From: an uncultured Pseudomonadota bacterium
GTDB taxonomy: Bacteria > Pseudomonadota > Alphaproteobacteria > RF32 > CAG-239
DNA: 56,337 nt
Assembly (NCBI GenBank): GCA_949295915.1
Contig: CASFNB010000008.1
Location: 1 to 56,337, forward strand
Reading direction: 5' to 3'
The position numbers and the translations under genes were made by a program. Positions 36,401 through 43,952 of this stretch are shown in pieces (the stretch's first letter is position 1; every line of letters begins with the position of its first letter). The notes below the pieces were generated by a model. The model was not told the DNA's origin. It saw only the letters and a list, made by a program, of their open reading frames with translations, and did no database searches.

Positions 36401-37524
36401 CATACACCCACTCTTACAAAGAGCTGTATGACGGAAAGACCGAAACATTCACCAACACGGTTGACTTGTACGTTAAACCGGCAGAAATCATTCGAACCGA
36501 GTGGAAAGCCTTGAACGAAGGGTTGGAAAGGATCAGTGATACACAGTGGAAGAGCTACTTCACTTTATATGAAAAATTTAGTGACGGTAGCGATAAGAGT
36601 ACATATAAAGAACAACTGTTGAATGTTTACATTCTGGGACCGGATAAGAGAACACTGCCATTAAATTCTGCCGAATTTGATTACACTTCTCTGAATTTGG
36701 TCAGCGCTCCGGCATCAAGCTATACGGGAAGCGAACAAAACATCACGGTAACCGTTACAAAGGCCACTTACGACTTGGTATATACCAACAAGGCTAACGA
36801 AGCGGTAAGTTCTGAGTTCATTTTTGTTTCTGAAACTGCTGTGTACAAGGATGGCGAAATTGAAATTCCGTTCAAGTCTGCCACTTGGGAAATGATTCAG
36901 CCGAATGGCTATTCAGCTCCTCTGCAAGGTTTGGTTGGTGATTATAACCGTTATAACGCCGAATTTAATATCAGCGGACAATATAACGGCGTAAACTATA
37001 CTTCCACAGCCTTGGTTGATGTAGATGTTCTAGCCCCTCAGGATCCAACTATTGATCCGGAATGGGGAGATATAGATGTTGAAAAGAACACAAAATATGG
37101 AACCGTAGGTATCTCATGGGAACAAATCGGCGGTAGCTTTAAGCCGATTCATACCGGAACAATCATAACCACAAAGGGAATTATCTCCTTTATGAATGGT
37201 TATAAACAGTTCACAGCCATGGACACCAACTTAATAACAGATAAGGTTGGTAATGCCTATAACGGCTCAGCACTGTTTCCGGCATACATTGATGTCGACG
37301 GCTCCGGCGCAAACATCTCTTGGTCATATCTTGATGTCCAGAACGGTAGTGTATTAACCGACGTACATTCAAGCAAGATGACGGTTGAAGGAGGCTTTGA
37401 TAAAGAACGCCCGTTCTTGGCAACCGGCGGTGAAGCCAATGTTTACCAAATCACAAAAAATGGTGAACGCACAATGGTAATTGTAACCTTCAACGGTGAA
37501 GAAATGTTCCGCGAAGTGTTCTAA
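33496..37524 (+). CDS. Giant Bacteroidota-like surface lipoprotein B with tandem modules
   Basis: A 1342-residue predicted lipoprotein, a paralogue of lipoprotein A. The signal ends in GLTGC (Cys near residue 23), followed by LDEHFNGG with an acidic pair, then a PNPDPDPNPD linker. About 35-445 is a beta-rich part aligning with lipoprotein A. Residues about 448-633, 634-815 and 816-995 are three copies of a roughly 182-residue module (opening WTYDRERDG or WTFDRERDG; ending in a NTVDLYV-type strand). A different module fills about 996-1180, and the shared C-terminal domain runs from about 1183. There is no Shine-Dalgarno site. No catalytic motif is seen; long surface stalk or adhesin is the most natural reading. 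Confidence 0.8.
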   Translation: MEKKNFFRLLLAIATIIFGLTGCLDEHFNGGDSPTPNPDPDPNPDKDKVTLVEGSADIKHEWKYSNTLVSDVVTSIATLEHDNGETVKEEQINQMLPFEIKWTQPAEMTRGSKVFNLQEKNFGQSTLTATENNDNITLKTFEQDFSFLFDGMEFKFETNYQTATSKYEGIDLANCVLDSIVYVDQKAETLERYYVGERPFLKSKVTFTFDVCRHHTHNNEKHTDQLKPYIIVSAPESVNPGEDIFNGAVIIAGTEKLFFNRKVDANTDIYTSQVDVWEYWTVSGKKRVTYSTELEVKRWIDDAKEPWKVPNIEFGYPNFKELGNNTSGDYVKENVSDYVFQKTTSDWVATWSYANNYQIGVHGSSEKAWKTYLGAKIVEMPSDIQEFYYDKYTYNNYTEKVIDGTTYLSYPSIIYFNALYNGDNYKLSQNQEFLVEKGGNEPPAPKDSIISEKIIYELENNNEKWISKIIFRRKYSITGERDSVATQTLSRSTKVDGNKQFVRLNNTLNLTKTLDPVKISENTTTDKTTGHVISTIVNRHGFDFDFFTFNIEETYQTAYTMYKGERLNFLAPVPSVVLSGQKPKDMGIIIAGDGTKYNRTEYTLSFKETYGNFNAMYYPLIDIDVLDNSKPETDDITSWTYDRERDGYISNIIYHITRKLSGTKDSTATANLSHAENMSKAQEYFCQDNGLRLADASATVRTSEETKNGITYVTTITTNRFKYDISNIDGNDYYDEVTTTDVTAYTTFQGTRIDFLAPETSKVTYSGSTASNKGQVIKNGKKYNLTTYTHTYKVTYDGKTTTLTNTVDLYVEVGNDDVTNWTFDRERDGINSKVILHITRKLSGSKDSTIIATLAHSRSVAPAQKFFCKDNSLSLSDATPTVRSSEETKNGVTYVTTTTTNRFSYDITDVNGSKYVDEVTTTDVTAYMYFQGTRIDFLAPETSTITYSGSTPADKGQVTQNGEKYNLTTYTHSYKELYDGKTETFTNTVDLYVKPAEIIRTEWKALNEGLERISDTQWKSYFTLYEKFSDGSDKSTYKEQLLNVYILGPDKRTLPLNSAEFDYTSLNLVSAPASSYTGSEQNITVTVTKATYDLVYTNKANEAVSSEFIFVSETAVYKDGEIEIPFKSATWEMIQPNGYSAPLQGLVGDYNRYNAEFNISGQYNGVNYTSTALVDVDVLAPQDPTIDPEWGDIDVEKNTKYGTVGISWEQIGGSFKPIHTGTIITTKGIISFMNGYKQFTAMDTNLITDKVGNAYNGSALFPAYIDVDGSGANISWSYLDVQNGSVLTDVHSSKMTVEGGFDKERPFLATGGEANVYQITKNGERTMVIVTFNGEEMFREVF
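35395..36480 (+). repeat. Two tandem 540-546-bp coding modules
   Basis: Modules at 35395-35940 and 35941-36480 encode clearly similar proteins (shared RERDG, ITRKLSG, RTSEETKNG/RSSEETKNG, DEVTTTDVTAY, FQGTRIDFLAPETS) but often use different codons for the same residue. A more diverged third copy precedes them. Confidence 0.9.
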
Positions 37525-37533
37525 ATTATACGC

Positions 37534-37569
37534 AAAAAGGTCGCATAAATTTTATGCGACCTTTTTTTT
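37534..37569 (+). terminator. Terminator of lipoprotein B
   Basis: Stem AAAAAGGTCGCAT with its exact complement around an A/T loop, followed by a T8 run. It marks the right end of the island. Confidence 0.95.
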
Positions 37570-37722
37570 CGTCCAAAGCTTAAATTAACGCAACTTTAAT
37601 CAATTTAAGATATATATGTAACATAAATGTCATAAAAAAACACTTGCAATATATACAGTAATATGATAAAAATAGACAAATTTTAGAAAAATATAGACAC
37701 TTTATAAAAAATGGAGAAAAAT

Positions 37723-38325
37723 ATGCAGAAAAAAATCTTAACCATGGCTACGGCATTGTTGCTCTCAACTGTCATAGCCGGAACAGCCGCAGCCCGCGAC
37801 GGTTGGTACGCAGCAATCCGTGGTGGTGTTACCAATTCTAACCTTAATGATATAGATGACAGCGCCACAACCACAGCCACTGTTGACTTTGATAACGTAT
37901 GGATGATGAGCGGTGCCATCGGTTATCGCTACTCATATTTCCGCGCTGAATTGGAATATACTTACCGCGAAGACCACGAAGAAACCAGCGCCAGAGGTGG
38001 CAGCGGAACAGAGTTTGGTGCACAAAACTTAATGTTAAACGGTTACTTTGATTTTCTGCCTAACTATGTTATCAGCCCTTACATCAGCGGTGGTATCGGT
38101 TGGTCTCAAATCAGTATGGATGTGTTCAGCACCAACTTTGGACAAAGAATTACCGAAAACAATGACTCCGATAACTTCACATGGAGCTTAGGTGCCGGTA
38201 TGACCATCCGCGTCAACAGATGCTTGAACATTGATGCCGGTTACCGCTACTTGGATATGGGCGATATCGAAAATGCCAATGTTAATGCTCATGAAGTATA
38301 CTTCGGTTTACGTTATACCTTCTAA
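37723..38325 (+). CDS. Small outer-membrane beta-barrel protein
   Basis: A 200-residue OMP_b-brl-type protein. Signal peptide (ends AGTAAA before RDGWY), then repeated amphipathic strands (WYAAIRGGVTNSNL, AIGYRYSYFRAELEYTY, PYISGGIGWSQISM) and a C-terminal LRYTF with the terminal Phe recognised by the BAM complex. It resembles Omp25/Omp31 or Opa-type 8-stranded barrels common in Alphaproteobacteria. An ATG at 37711 carries the GGAG site for the ATG at 37723, so the latter is the start. A good ribosome site here contrasts with the island genes immediately upstream. Confidence 0.85.
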   Translation: MQKKILTMATALLLSTVIAGTAAARDGWYAAIRGGVTNSNLNDIDDSATTTATVDFDNVWMMSGAIGYRYSYFRAELEYTYREDHEETSARGGSGTEFGAQNLMLNGYFDFLPNYVISPYISGGIGWSQISMDVFSTNFGQRITENNDSDNFTWSLGAGMTIRVNRCLNIDAGYRYLDMGDIENANVNAHEVYFGLRYTF

Positions 38326-38354
38326 TAAACAATAACGCATATATCTCCAAAATC

Positions 38355-38400
38355 AAAAAATATCCCTTCTTAAATCAAAAGTTAAGAAGGGATATTTTTT
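38355..38400. terminator. Bidirectional terminator
   Basis: Stem AAAAAATATCCCTTCTTAA with TTAAGAAGGGATATTTTTT between the convergent barrel and yacG genes. Confidence 0.92.
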
Positions 38401-38414
38401 ATAAAGTCATAAAT

Positions 38415-38612
38415 TTAACTTTCTTCAGTATCATAAAGCTTTTTTTCCATGGCTTCATTCAACTCTTTTATGTCTTCATCATCGAGCTCTTCAGCCGGAA
38501 AAGCATAACTTCCGTTCAACCAATTTCCCAAATCAATATCTGCACAACGTTTGGAACAAAAAGGCCGATATTTCATATCTGAAAATTCTTTCTTGCAGAT
38601 GGGGCATTTCAT
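38415..38612 (-). CDS. yacG: Zinc-binding DNA gyrase inhibitor YacG
   Basis: A 65-residue protein with the full YacG zinc site CPIC (residues 3-6) and FCSKRC (18-23), followed by [12 protein letters not shown] and an acidic C-terminal helix. YacG binds GyrB and blocks DNA binding in E. coli. Length is typical. The start ATG overlaps the end of the RNase gene by 4 bp, so maf, rng and yacG are translationally chained, an arrangement common in Alphaproteobacteria. Confidence 0.95.
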   Translation of the reverse strand: MKCPICKKEFSDMKYRPFCSKRCADIDLGNWLNGSYAFPAEELDDEDIKELNEAMEKKLYDTEES

Positions 38613-39778
38613 TTAAGAACTCTCCCCGTTCCTTGACAAGATTCACATTCGACCGAAAGCATATCGAGCAAACTCGAACGTTTACGCACACGAATCACTT
38701 CGACATTTCCGGCGCGGCTTAAACCCAGCACGGTTGTACGAGTAGGATCTTCAGCTACTTCTTTTTCCAAAACTTCAATAACCGATTTCAAATAGCGATA
38801 ATCGGAAGAACCGGCAAAATCAATAATAATTTTACCGGATAAGTTTCTTAAACGTATCTGCTTGGCAATTTCTACGGCAGCCTCTTCATTCAAATGAGAC
38901 AAGCTTCCCTTGCCGTTATCATGTCCGCTGTCCACATCCACAGCTACAAAAGCCTTGGTTTCCTCAATAGTAACACGACCGCCGCTTTTAAGTTTGACAT
39001 TTTTATCCAAAGCTTCAACGATGGCGTCTTCCAAACCAAAGGTCTCAAAAGGCTGAGCATCAATTTCTGTTATAACCTCATCCCCGAAACGAATTTTGAG
39101 TTCGTCCTCCACATTTCGATTATTGAGAACAATTTTTTTCAAATCGAGCAAATATCTGCTGACATATTCAAACATCGGATTAGCCTTTGCTAAGAGCAAC
39201 GCCGGAGCAGACAATTTACGCGCATTTTGCCGTACATTCTCATACAAAGAACGCAAATAAGCCATCTCTTCTAAAATTTGTTTTTCTGTTTCATTGACAG
39301 CTGAAGTCCGAACAATCCAACCTTCTTGTCCGACCACATTTTCCAAAACAAGCTGACGATAAGCTTCGGCTTTAGCTCGATCGTTAATCTTAGAAGAAGC
39401 CTCAACAGTCAATTTATAAGGACAATATACCAAATTTTCACCGACAAACTGGATAGCTCTGGTAACTTTAGGCCCTTTTTCGGCACGTTTTTCCTGAGCA
39501 ACTTGAACGACCAAACTCTGACCTTCACAAATTTTGAGCTCATCCAAACCATATTCTTCGGCATTCAAAAAAGCTTCACGGCCTTCGCCAAGCTCGACAA
39601 AAAAACCGAGTTTACCATTAGCGAGTTCTACTTTACGTACAATTTTTCCTAAATAAATATTACCTTCGAGAGCTCGGTTTGATTCAATAATTTCAAGTTC
39701 TTTCAAATCTCCGTTACCCAACAGGGCAATACGAGTAACATTATTTTTTGCTTCATAAACAATTGTATCGATACTCAT
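38609..39778 (-). CDS. rng: Ribonuclease E/G family endoribonuclease
   Basis: A 389-residue endoribonuclease, shorter than E. coli RNase G (489), as in the compact alphaproteobacterial form. The S1-like N-terminus ([15 protein letters not shown]) is followed by the DNase I-like catalytic part, with the two metal-binding Asp in [11 protein letters not shown] and [11 protein letters not shown]. The zinc-link CESC is at the extreme C-terminus (CESCQGTGR). It would process rRNA or mRNA. There is no long disordered degradosome scaffold. It overlaps maf upstream by 4 bp and yacG downstream by 4 bp. A separate full-length RNase E probably exists elsewhere. Confidence 0.9.
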   Translation of the reverse strand: MSIDTIVYEAKNNVTRIALLGNGDLKELEIIESNRALEGNIYLGKIVRKVELANGKLGFFVELGEGREAFLNAEEYGLDELKICEGQSLVVQVAQEKRAEKGPKVTRAIQFVGENLVYCPYKLTVEASSKINDRAKAEAYRQLVLENVVGQEGWIVRTSAVNETEKQILEEMAYLRSLYENVRQNARKLSAPALLLAKANPMFEYVSRYLLDLKKIVLNNRNVEDELKIRFGDEVITEIDAQPFETFGLEDAIVEALDKNVKLKSGGRVTIEETKAFVAVDVDSGHDNGKGSLSHLNEEAAVEIAKQIRLRNLSGKIIIDFAGSSDYRYLKSVIEVLEKEVAEDPTRTTVLGLSRAGNVEVIRVRKRSSLLDMLSVECESCQGTGRVLK

Positions 39779-40347
39779 TTTATACCTACTCCCAACAACA
39801 AATTTCGGGTTTCATAAAGAGGAAGCCCGACCACGCCGGAATAAGATCCGACCATTTTTTTAACATAAGCCGCTAACATACCTTCAATTTTATAACCGCA
39901 ACATCCCATCCATTCATGAGAAGCAACATAATCATCAATCTCTTTGGCGGAAAGATGTTTCATTAAAATTCTGGTAGAATTAACTCTTACGGAAGCTTTT
40001 CCGTTGGCATCAATCACACAAACGGCACTGATAACACGATGAGCTTTTCCGGACAACAATTGCATAACGTGGCGTTGCCCTTCATCGGATTGAGATTTAT
40101 GTAAAATCTTTGTTCCCACCACAACAATGGTATCGGCACCAAGCACAATTTCATGAGGGAAACGAGCGGCAACGGAGAGAGCTTTTTCCCGAGCCATTCT
40201 TTTCACATAAGCGGAAGGTTTTTCATTTTTTCTTTCGCTTTCATCAATATCAGCCGGAATTATAGCTTTTGGGGAAAGACCGACCTGAGCCAACAAAGCC
40301 TTTCTTTGCGGTGAACCTGAAGCTAAAATAAAATTTTTTTCATTCAT
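39775..40347 (-). CDS. maf: Maf-family nucleoside triphosphate pyrophosphatase
   Basis: A 190-residue cytoplasmic house-cleaning enzyme hydrolysing dTTP/UTP or modified nucleotides. Key motifs: ILASGSPQRKALL at the start, ADIDESE, the catalytic-base region VLGADTIVV and KAHRVISAV. The family usually has SPRR where this protein has SPQR. Start ATG is 5 bp after the dksA stop; the end overlaps the RNase gene by 4 bp. The subgroup (YhdE or YceF) is not certain. Confidence 0.93.
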   Translation of the reverse strand: MNEKNFILASGSPQRKALLAQVGLSPKAIIPADIDESERKNEKPSAYVKRMAREKALSVAARFPHEIVLGADTIVVVGTKILHKSQSDEGQRHVMQLLSGKAHRVISAVCVIDANGKASVRVNSTRILMKHLSAKEIDDYVASHEWMGCCGYKIEGMLAAYVKKMVGSYSGVVGLPLYETRNLLLGVGIK

Positions 40348-40352
40348 CAGAA

Positions 40353-40778
40353 TTAAGCTTCGTCGTCGTAAGTTTTTTCCATTCTTTCGTGGCGTTCTTG
40401 AGCTTCAATAGACAAAGTTGCAACCGGACGAACTTCCAAACGTTCAACGCCTATAGGCTCTCCGGTTTCTTCGCAATATCCATAAACACCGTCTTCAATA
40501 CGCTTAATAGCCTCATCAATTTTAGAAATCAATTTACGTGCACGATCGCGAGTACGCAATTCCAAAGCCTTATCTGTTTCCAAGGAAGCTCTGTCGATTT
40601 GGTCAGGTTGGTTCAAACCACCTTGTTTCAAATCATCCAACGTATCTTTAGATTGATTGATTAAAGACTTTTTCCAGTTTAAGAGTTTCTGACGGAAATA
40701 TTCTTTCATGACGGGGTTCATATATTCCTCATCAGCAGACGGACGATAATCCGGAGGTAAAATAGCAATAGGTTCCAT
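40353..40778 (-). CDS. dksA: RNA polymerase-binding transcription factor DksA
   Basis: A 141-residue DksA. The coiled-coil tip motif is present (DQIDRAS, giving DxxDxA), which reaches the polymerase active site with ppGpp to repress stable-RNA promoters. The C-terminal globular part reads YCEETGEPIGVERLE and VATLSIEAQERHE: only the first of four zinc Cys remains, with Thr, Ser and Ala at the others. This pattern is usual in alphaproteobacterial DksA and not damage. The ATG at 40778 is preferred over 40784, because GGAG is then 7 bases away. First gene of the dksA-maf-rng-yacG run. Confidence 0.95.
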   Translation of the reverse strand: MEPIAILPPDYRPSADEEYMNPVMKEYFRQKLLNWKKSLINQSKDTLDDLKQGGLNQPDQIDRASLETDKALELRTRDRARKLISKIDEAIKRIEDGVYGYCEETGEPIGVERLEVRPVATLSIEAQERHERMEKTYDDEA

Positions 40779-40875
40779 GTTCATACTCCTTCAAAATAAT
40801 TGAACTGGTTATTTATTGTTAGCAAATTATAAAGTAAAAGAATTAACTTCAAGTTAAATAATCAACTTTCAACCG

Positions 40876-41292
40876 CTAATTTGTCAATTTAGCCAGTTCC
40901 ACTTCCACACGCAGCTCTATTTCGGCAATAATATCGAGCAAGCGAGCATCATTACAAGCGGTTTTCTGTTCTTTAACCAAGCGCGAAATTTCAATTAATT
41001 TTTCTTTTGCGATATACCCCACCAGCAAAGCCGAACGGATTTCTTCCAATTTTTCCAACAAATTTTTTGCACGTTTTACAATTTTTTTGCGTCGTTCTTT
41101 TTCCTCAACATCATCAACCATTTGTGTTGCGAAGATAGCTTCGAGCGAAGAAACGTTAGCCATACCGGAAACAGGAGAAGATTGTGTAACATCTGCTTTT
41201 TTAAGGAAAGAAGCAAAATCAGCCCCGCTGGTGGTTTTCTTAATTTTTCCTGACGCAATTTCTCCGGTTTTATTAATATCATTTACTTTCAT
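40876..41292 (-). CDS. fliX: Flagellar assembly regulator FliX
   Basis: A 138-residue protein matching alphaproteobacterial FliX in its C-terminal half: ERRKKIVKRAKNLLEKLEEI, RSALLVGYI and IAEIELRVEVELAKL. In Caulobacter FliX couples completion of the early flagellar basal body to FlbD-dependent late gene expression and cell division. The N-terminal half is Lys/Ser-rich and poorly conserved. The ATG at 41292 has AGGA 8 bases upstream; one at 41304 is less likely. It follows a prepilin-like gene by 12 bp rather than a flagellar gene. fliO and fliP lie 8 kb away. Confidence 0.88.
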   Translation of the reverse strand: MKVNDINKTGEIASGKIKKTTSGADFASFLKKADVTQSSPVSGMANVSSLEAIFATQMVDDVEEKERRKKIVKRAKNLLEKLEEIRSALLVGYIAKEKLIEISRLVKEQKTACNDARLLDIIAEIELRVEVELAKLTN

Positions 41293-41304
41293 AAAATTCC
41301 TCAT

Positions 41305-41859
41305 CTATTGAAAAGTCCATTCAATCACATTTTTCGTTCGATCATCTTTACAAAGGGAAGCTGCATCTTTTAATGATACGGGCAATTGCAAAGCGGAACC
41401 GTCTCCCGTCCAAGTATAAGTTTTGCCGTCCACCTTTAATTCAATCAAATCGGAAGTATTATTTACGGTCCAATTCATGGTAACCAAATCGATACACCCC
41501 GGTTTTTTTATGTCAGAAAAAGTAATGGTATAATTATATTGCGTCCCATCCAAATCCACCGGTCCGTTATAAGCATGATAAACTTTACCGCCGCTGACCA
41601 TATCAAAAGGAATAACCCGCTCATCAATCAAAGTCTGAACAATATTATTTTTAGTCAAATCACGATAATCGGAAGCCGTTGCATAACGCATTTGAATATT
41701 TTTTTGCAAATCTCGAATTTGAGTAACAATCGCTGTTTGATGATAACGATCATAAATTTTTGAAACGGTCGCAAAAATGCCGACAGTAATCATGGCTACG
41801 ATTCCCATAACACCGATAACTTCAATCATTGACGAGCCTTTTTGACAATTTTTCAACAT
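41305..41859 (-). CDS. Prepilin-like protein with type IV N-terminal methylation motif
   Basis: A 184-residue protein with a short basic leader, MLKNCQKG, then SSMIEVIGVMGIVAMITVGI: Gly before the cleavage point, Glu at about +5 and a hydrophobic helix, as in type IVb pilins or pseudopilins. The globular part has a Cys pair (GCIDL near the middle and SLCKDD near the C-terminus) that could form a pilin D-loop disulphide. A prepilin peptidase would be needed. It lies upstream of fliX in the same direction. It might be a PilS-type pilin, a minor pilin or a T2SS pseudopilin. No pilus assembly genes are in the window. Confidence 0.75.
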   Translation of the reverse strand: MLKNCQKGSSMIEVIGVMGIVAMITVGIFATVSKIYDRYHQTAIVTQIRDLQKNIQMRYATASDYRDLTKNNIVQTLIDERVIPFDMVSGGKVYHAYNGPVDLDGTQYNYTITFSDIKKPGCIDLVTMNWTVNNTSDLIELKVDGKTYTWTGDGSALQLPVSLKDAASLCKDDRTKNVIEWTFQ

Positions 41860-42039
41860 TTTTTCATATCCCGAAACCGTTATATTTATTAAGATTATCA
41901 CGTTTTATTTACATAAACAATAATTTTGTAATATAAATTTACTTTATTTTTAGAAAATAAGTTGTAAAGTAGTTTCTGTATAGATTTTGATAAGTTGTCA
42001 AAATCTGACAAAGGTTAAACTTTATAAAGGAAAAATTAG

Positions 42040-42579
42040 ATGAAAAAAACTATTGGTGCATTGATGGTTGCTGCATCAGCTATTGCTTTAGCTGCTAATG
42101 CAGAAGCTATGGAATACAATCCGTATGCCGGTGTTGAATATGGCTATTCATTCTTGAATGGTGCGGAAGATTCAAATAACTTCAATTCCGGTAAAATTTT
42201 CGTTGGTTCTCAATACAATGAAAACTTTGGTGTTGAAGCTTTCTATCAACGTTCAACCACCGATAAAAAAGCCGGTGATAAATTCAGCTACCAAGCTTAT
42301 GGTATTGATGCATTAGGCTACCTTCCTTTGGGCTGTGAACAAAAAGTTGCATTGGTAGGAACTGCCGGTTTAGGCTACTATGACTTTGCCTACAAAGATA
42401 TGGGTGAAAGAACCGATAACGAAGCTACTTGGGGTTATCGTTTAGGTGCCGGTGCGGAATACAATGTAAATGACAACATTGCCGTACGCGCTTTGGCTCG
42501 TTACACCAAATTAGACAATCGCATTGATAATTCTAACGATATGATGGAATATTCTATCGGTGCTAGATACAACTTCTAA
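42040..42579 (+). CDS. Small outer-membrane beta-barrel protein
   Basis: A 179-residue barrel of the OMP_b-brl/Opa type: signal peptide ending NAEAM, then strands YAGVEYGYSFLNG, GKIFVGSQYNENFGVEAFYQ, YQAYGIDALGYLPL, YGYRLGAGAEY-like stretches and a terminal ARYNF with the BAM Phe signal. It is similar in size and plan to the protein at 37723-38325 but distinct in sequence. A 9-bp hairpin (41982-41990 with 41998-42006) lies in its leader, 20 bases before an AAGGA site. Closed by its own terminator. Confidence 0.87.
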   Translation: MKKTIGALMVAASAIALAANAEAMEYNPYAGVEYGYSFLNGAEDSNNFNSGKIFVGSQYNENFGVEAFYQRSTTDKKAGDKFSYQAYGIDALGYLPLGCEQKVALVGTAGLGYYDFAYKDMGERTDNEATWGYRLGAGAEYNVNDNIAVRALARYTKLDNRIDNSNDMMEYSIGARYNF

Positions 42580-42596
42580 TTTGTTGATGCAATTTC

Positions 42597-42628
42597 AAAA
42601 AAGGGAAGTTAGATACTTCCCTTTTTTA
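42597..42628 (+). terminator. Terminator of the barrel gene
   Basis: Stem AAGGGAAGT/ACTTCCCTT with a TAGAT loop and a T-run. Confidence 0.93.
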
Positions 42629-42690
42629 TTGCCCATTAGAGTGAAAGAGCTTAAACTACGACACGGGAAAACTTAATATAAGGATACATC

Positions 42691-43194
42691 ATGAAAAAAA
42701 TTTTATTACTTTTAGCTTTAGTGATGCTTTTAAATGCTTGCACGGATGAAACCAATAACACGACGGAACAATCACAAGAAATTGCCGCCAAAGAAATTCA
42801 GATGTTTACAATTCCCGGTGCCGAAATTATCAACCAACAATTTTCATTTTCGGTCAACGACTCCGATTCTGCCTTTCAAAATAAAAACGAAATCATCAAT
42901 GCCGTAAATGAGGCAATTAAATGCACGCTAAACCCAAAGGATCAAAGCTGTTTATCAAGTAAACTACCAAAATTTATCTTAATGGAAGATGAAAGCTTGC
43001 AACGCCCGACCGAAATACAATATAAAATCACCAAAATAAAGCCTATTTCCGGTGGATTTTTACACATTCATACCCAAAGCCGGTGCAATAACAACTGGTT
43101 TGGTCTTTGCCAAGGCAACATTATCTACGTTTTGCAAAACACCAATAATCTTTGGCAAGTCAGTGATATTTTTGCCCTTGAAAATGCGCAATAA
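42691..43194 (+). CDS. Small lipoprotein of unknown function
   Basis: A 167-residue protein with a clear lipobox: hydrophobic signal ending LLNAC (Cys at about 17) and then TDETNNTTEQ. The Asp at +3 rather than +2 favours outer-membrane sorting by Lol. The body is mixed alpha/beta with four further Cys (CTLNPKDQSC, SRCNNNWFGLC), possibly two disulphides. I recognise no family. An AAGGA site precedes the ATG. It may be followed by the HAD gene in one operon (80 bp gap). Confidence 0.75.
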   Translation: MKKILLLLALVMLLNACTDETNNTTEQSQEIAAKEIQMFTIPGAEIINQQFSFSVNDSDSAFQNKNEIINAVNEAIKCTLNPKDQSCLSSKLPKFILMEDESLQRPTEIQYKITKIKPISGGFLHIHTQSRCNNNWFGLCQGNIIYVLQNTNNLWQVSDIFALENAQ

Positions 43195-43274
43195 AAACAA
43201 AATCTCTATTGACGAACAAAGAACAAATTGCTACCCTTAACGGGTTGCAGAGTAAAAAAACAACGGAGAAAAAA

Positions 43275-43952
43275 GTGCAAAACAAAAAAGTTATCGTTTG
43301 GGATTTAGACAATACGCTCTATGTCGAAACAGACGAATTTAAAGATATGCTGGATGAAGCAACGGCAATAGCTTTGGTCAAAGATCTTGGCTTAAAAATG
43401 GATATTCCGACAGCTAAAGCCATGGTCAAAGAATCCTATAAAGAATATCGTAACGGCGGAGAAATCTTTATCAAAGAATACGGCATTGATGCAAAAGCAC
43501 TTTTTGATGCTTACCATGAAAGGAAACCTGTGGATGTTATAGAACCCTATGACGGACTTTTAAACCGCTTGGAAAAGCTTTCCTACAACCAATATGTCTT
43601 TACAACCAGTAGCCGTAACGCTGCTGAACGTATTTTGAAACGTATCGGACTGTATGAATTTTTCAAAGGCAAATTTTATTCTGTTGAAGATTTTGGTGTC
43701 TATAAAAAGAATGAAAGTTCTGATGTATATTCTCAATTTTGCCAAAAGATTCAACAAGACCCGCATGATTGTATTTTTGTTGATGATAGTTATTCCAACC
43801 TTGAATTTGCTAAAGAAATAGGTATGACCACGGTTCGTATTTATTATGGCAACAATTCCGCCAAAGATAAAACATATATTGACGCTGCATACAAAGGAAT
43901 CAATGCCTTTATTGATTCTCTTATAACTAACGGCGAAAACGCTTTGCATTAA
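43275..43952 (+). CDS. HAD-superfamily pyrimidine 5'-nucleotidase-like phosphatase
   Basis: A 225-residue haloacid dehalogenase phosphatase. Motif I is VWDLDNTLY (nucleophile and acid Asp), motif II is FTTSSRNAAERIL, motif III Lys lies in VYKKNESS, and motif IV is FVDDSYSNLEFAKEIG. The cap is helical, as in Pyr-5-nucltd/PPase-like members that dephosphorylate UMP/CMP. The GTG at 43275 is chosen because GGAG lies 6 bases upstream; a TTG at 43209 lacks support. The 3' end overlaps the convergent secreted-protein gene by 26 bp. Confidence 0.88.
   Translation: MQNKKVIVWDLDNTLYVETDEFKDMLDEATAIALVKDLGLKMDIPTAKAMVKESYKEYRNGGEIFIKEYGIDAKALFDAYHERKPVDVIEPYDGLLNRLEKLSYNQYVFTTSSRNAAERILKRIGLYEFFKGKFYSVEDFGVYKKNESSDVYSQFCQKIQQDPHDCIFVDDSYSNLEFAKEIGMTTVRIYYGNNSAKDKTYIDAAYKGINAFIDSLITNGENALH

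Noticed and set aside
40353..40778. Loss of three zinc Cys in DksA as a possible inactivating change
   Set aside because: The Cys-Thr-Ser-Ala pattern is the normal form in Alphaproteobacteria, and the DxxDxA tip is intact.
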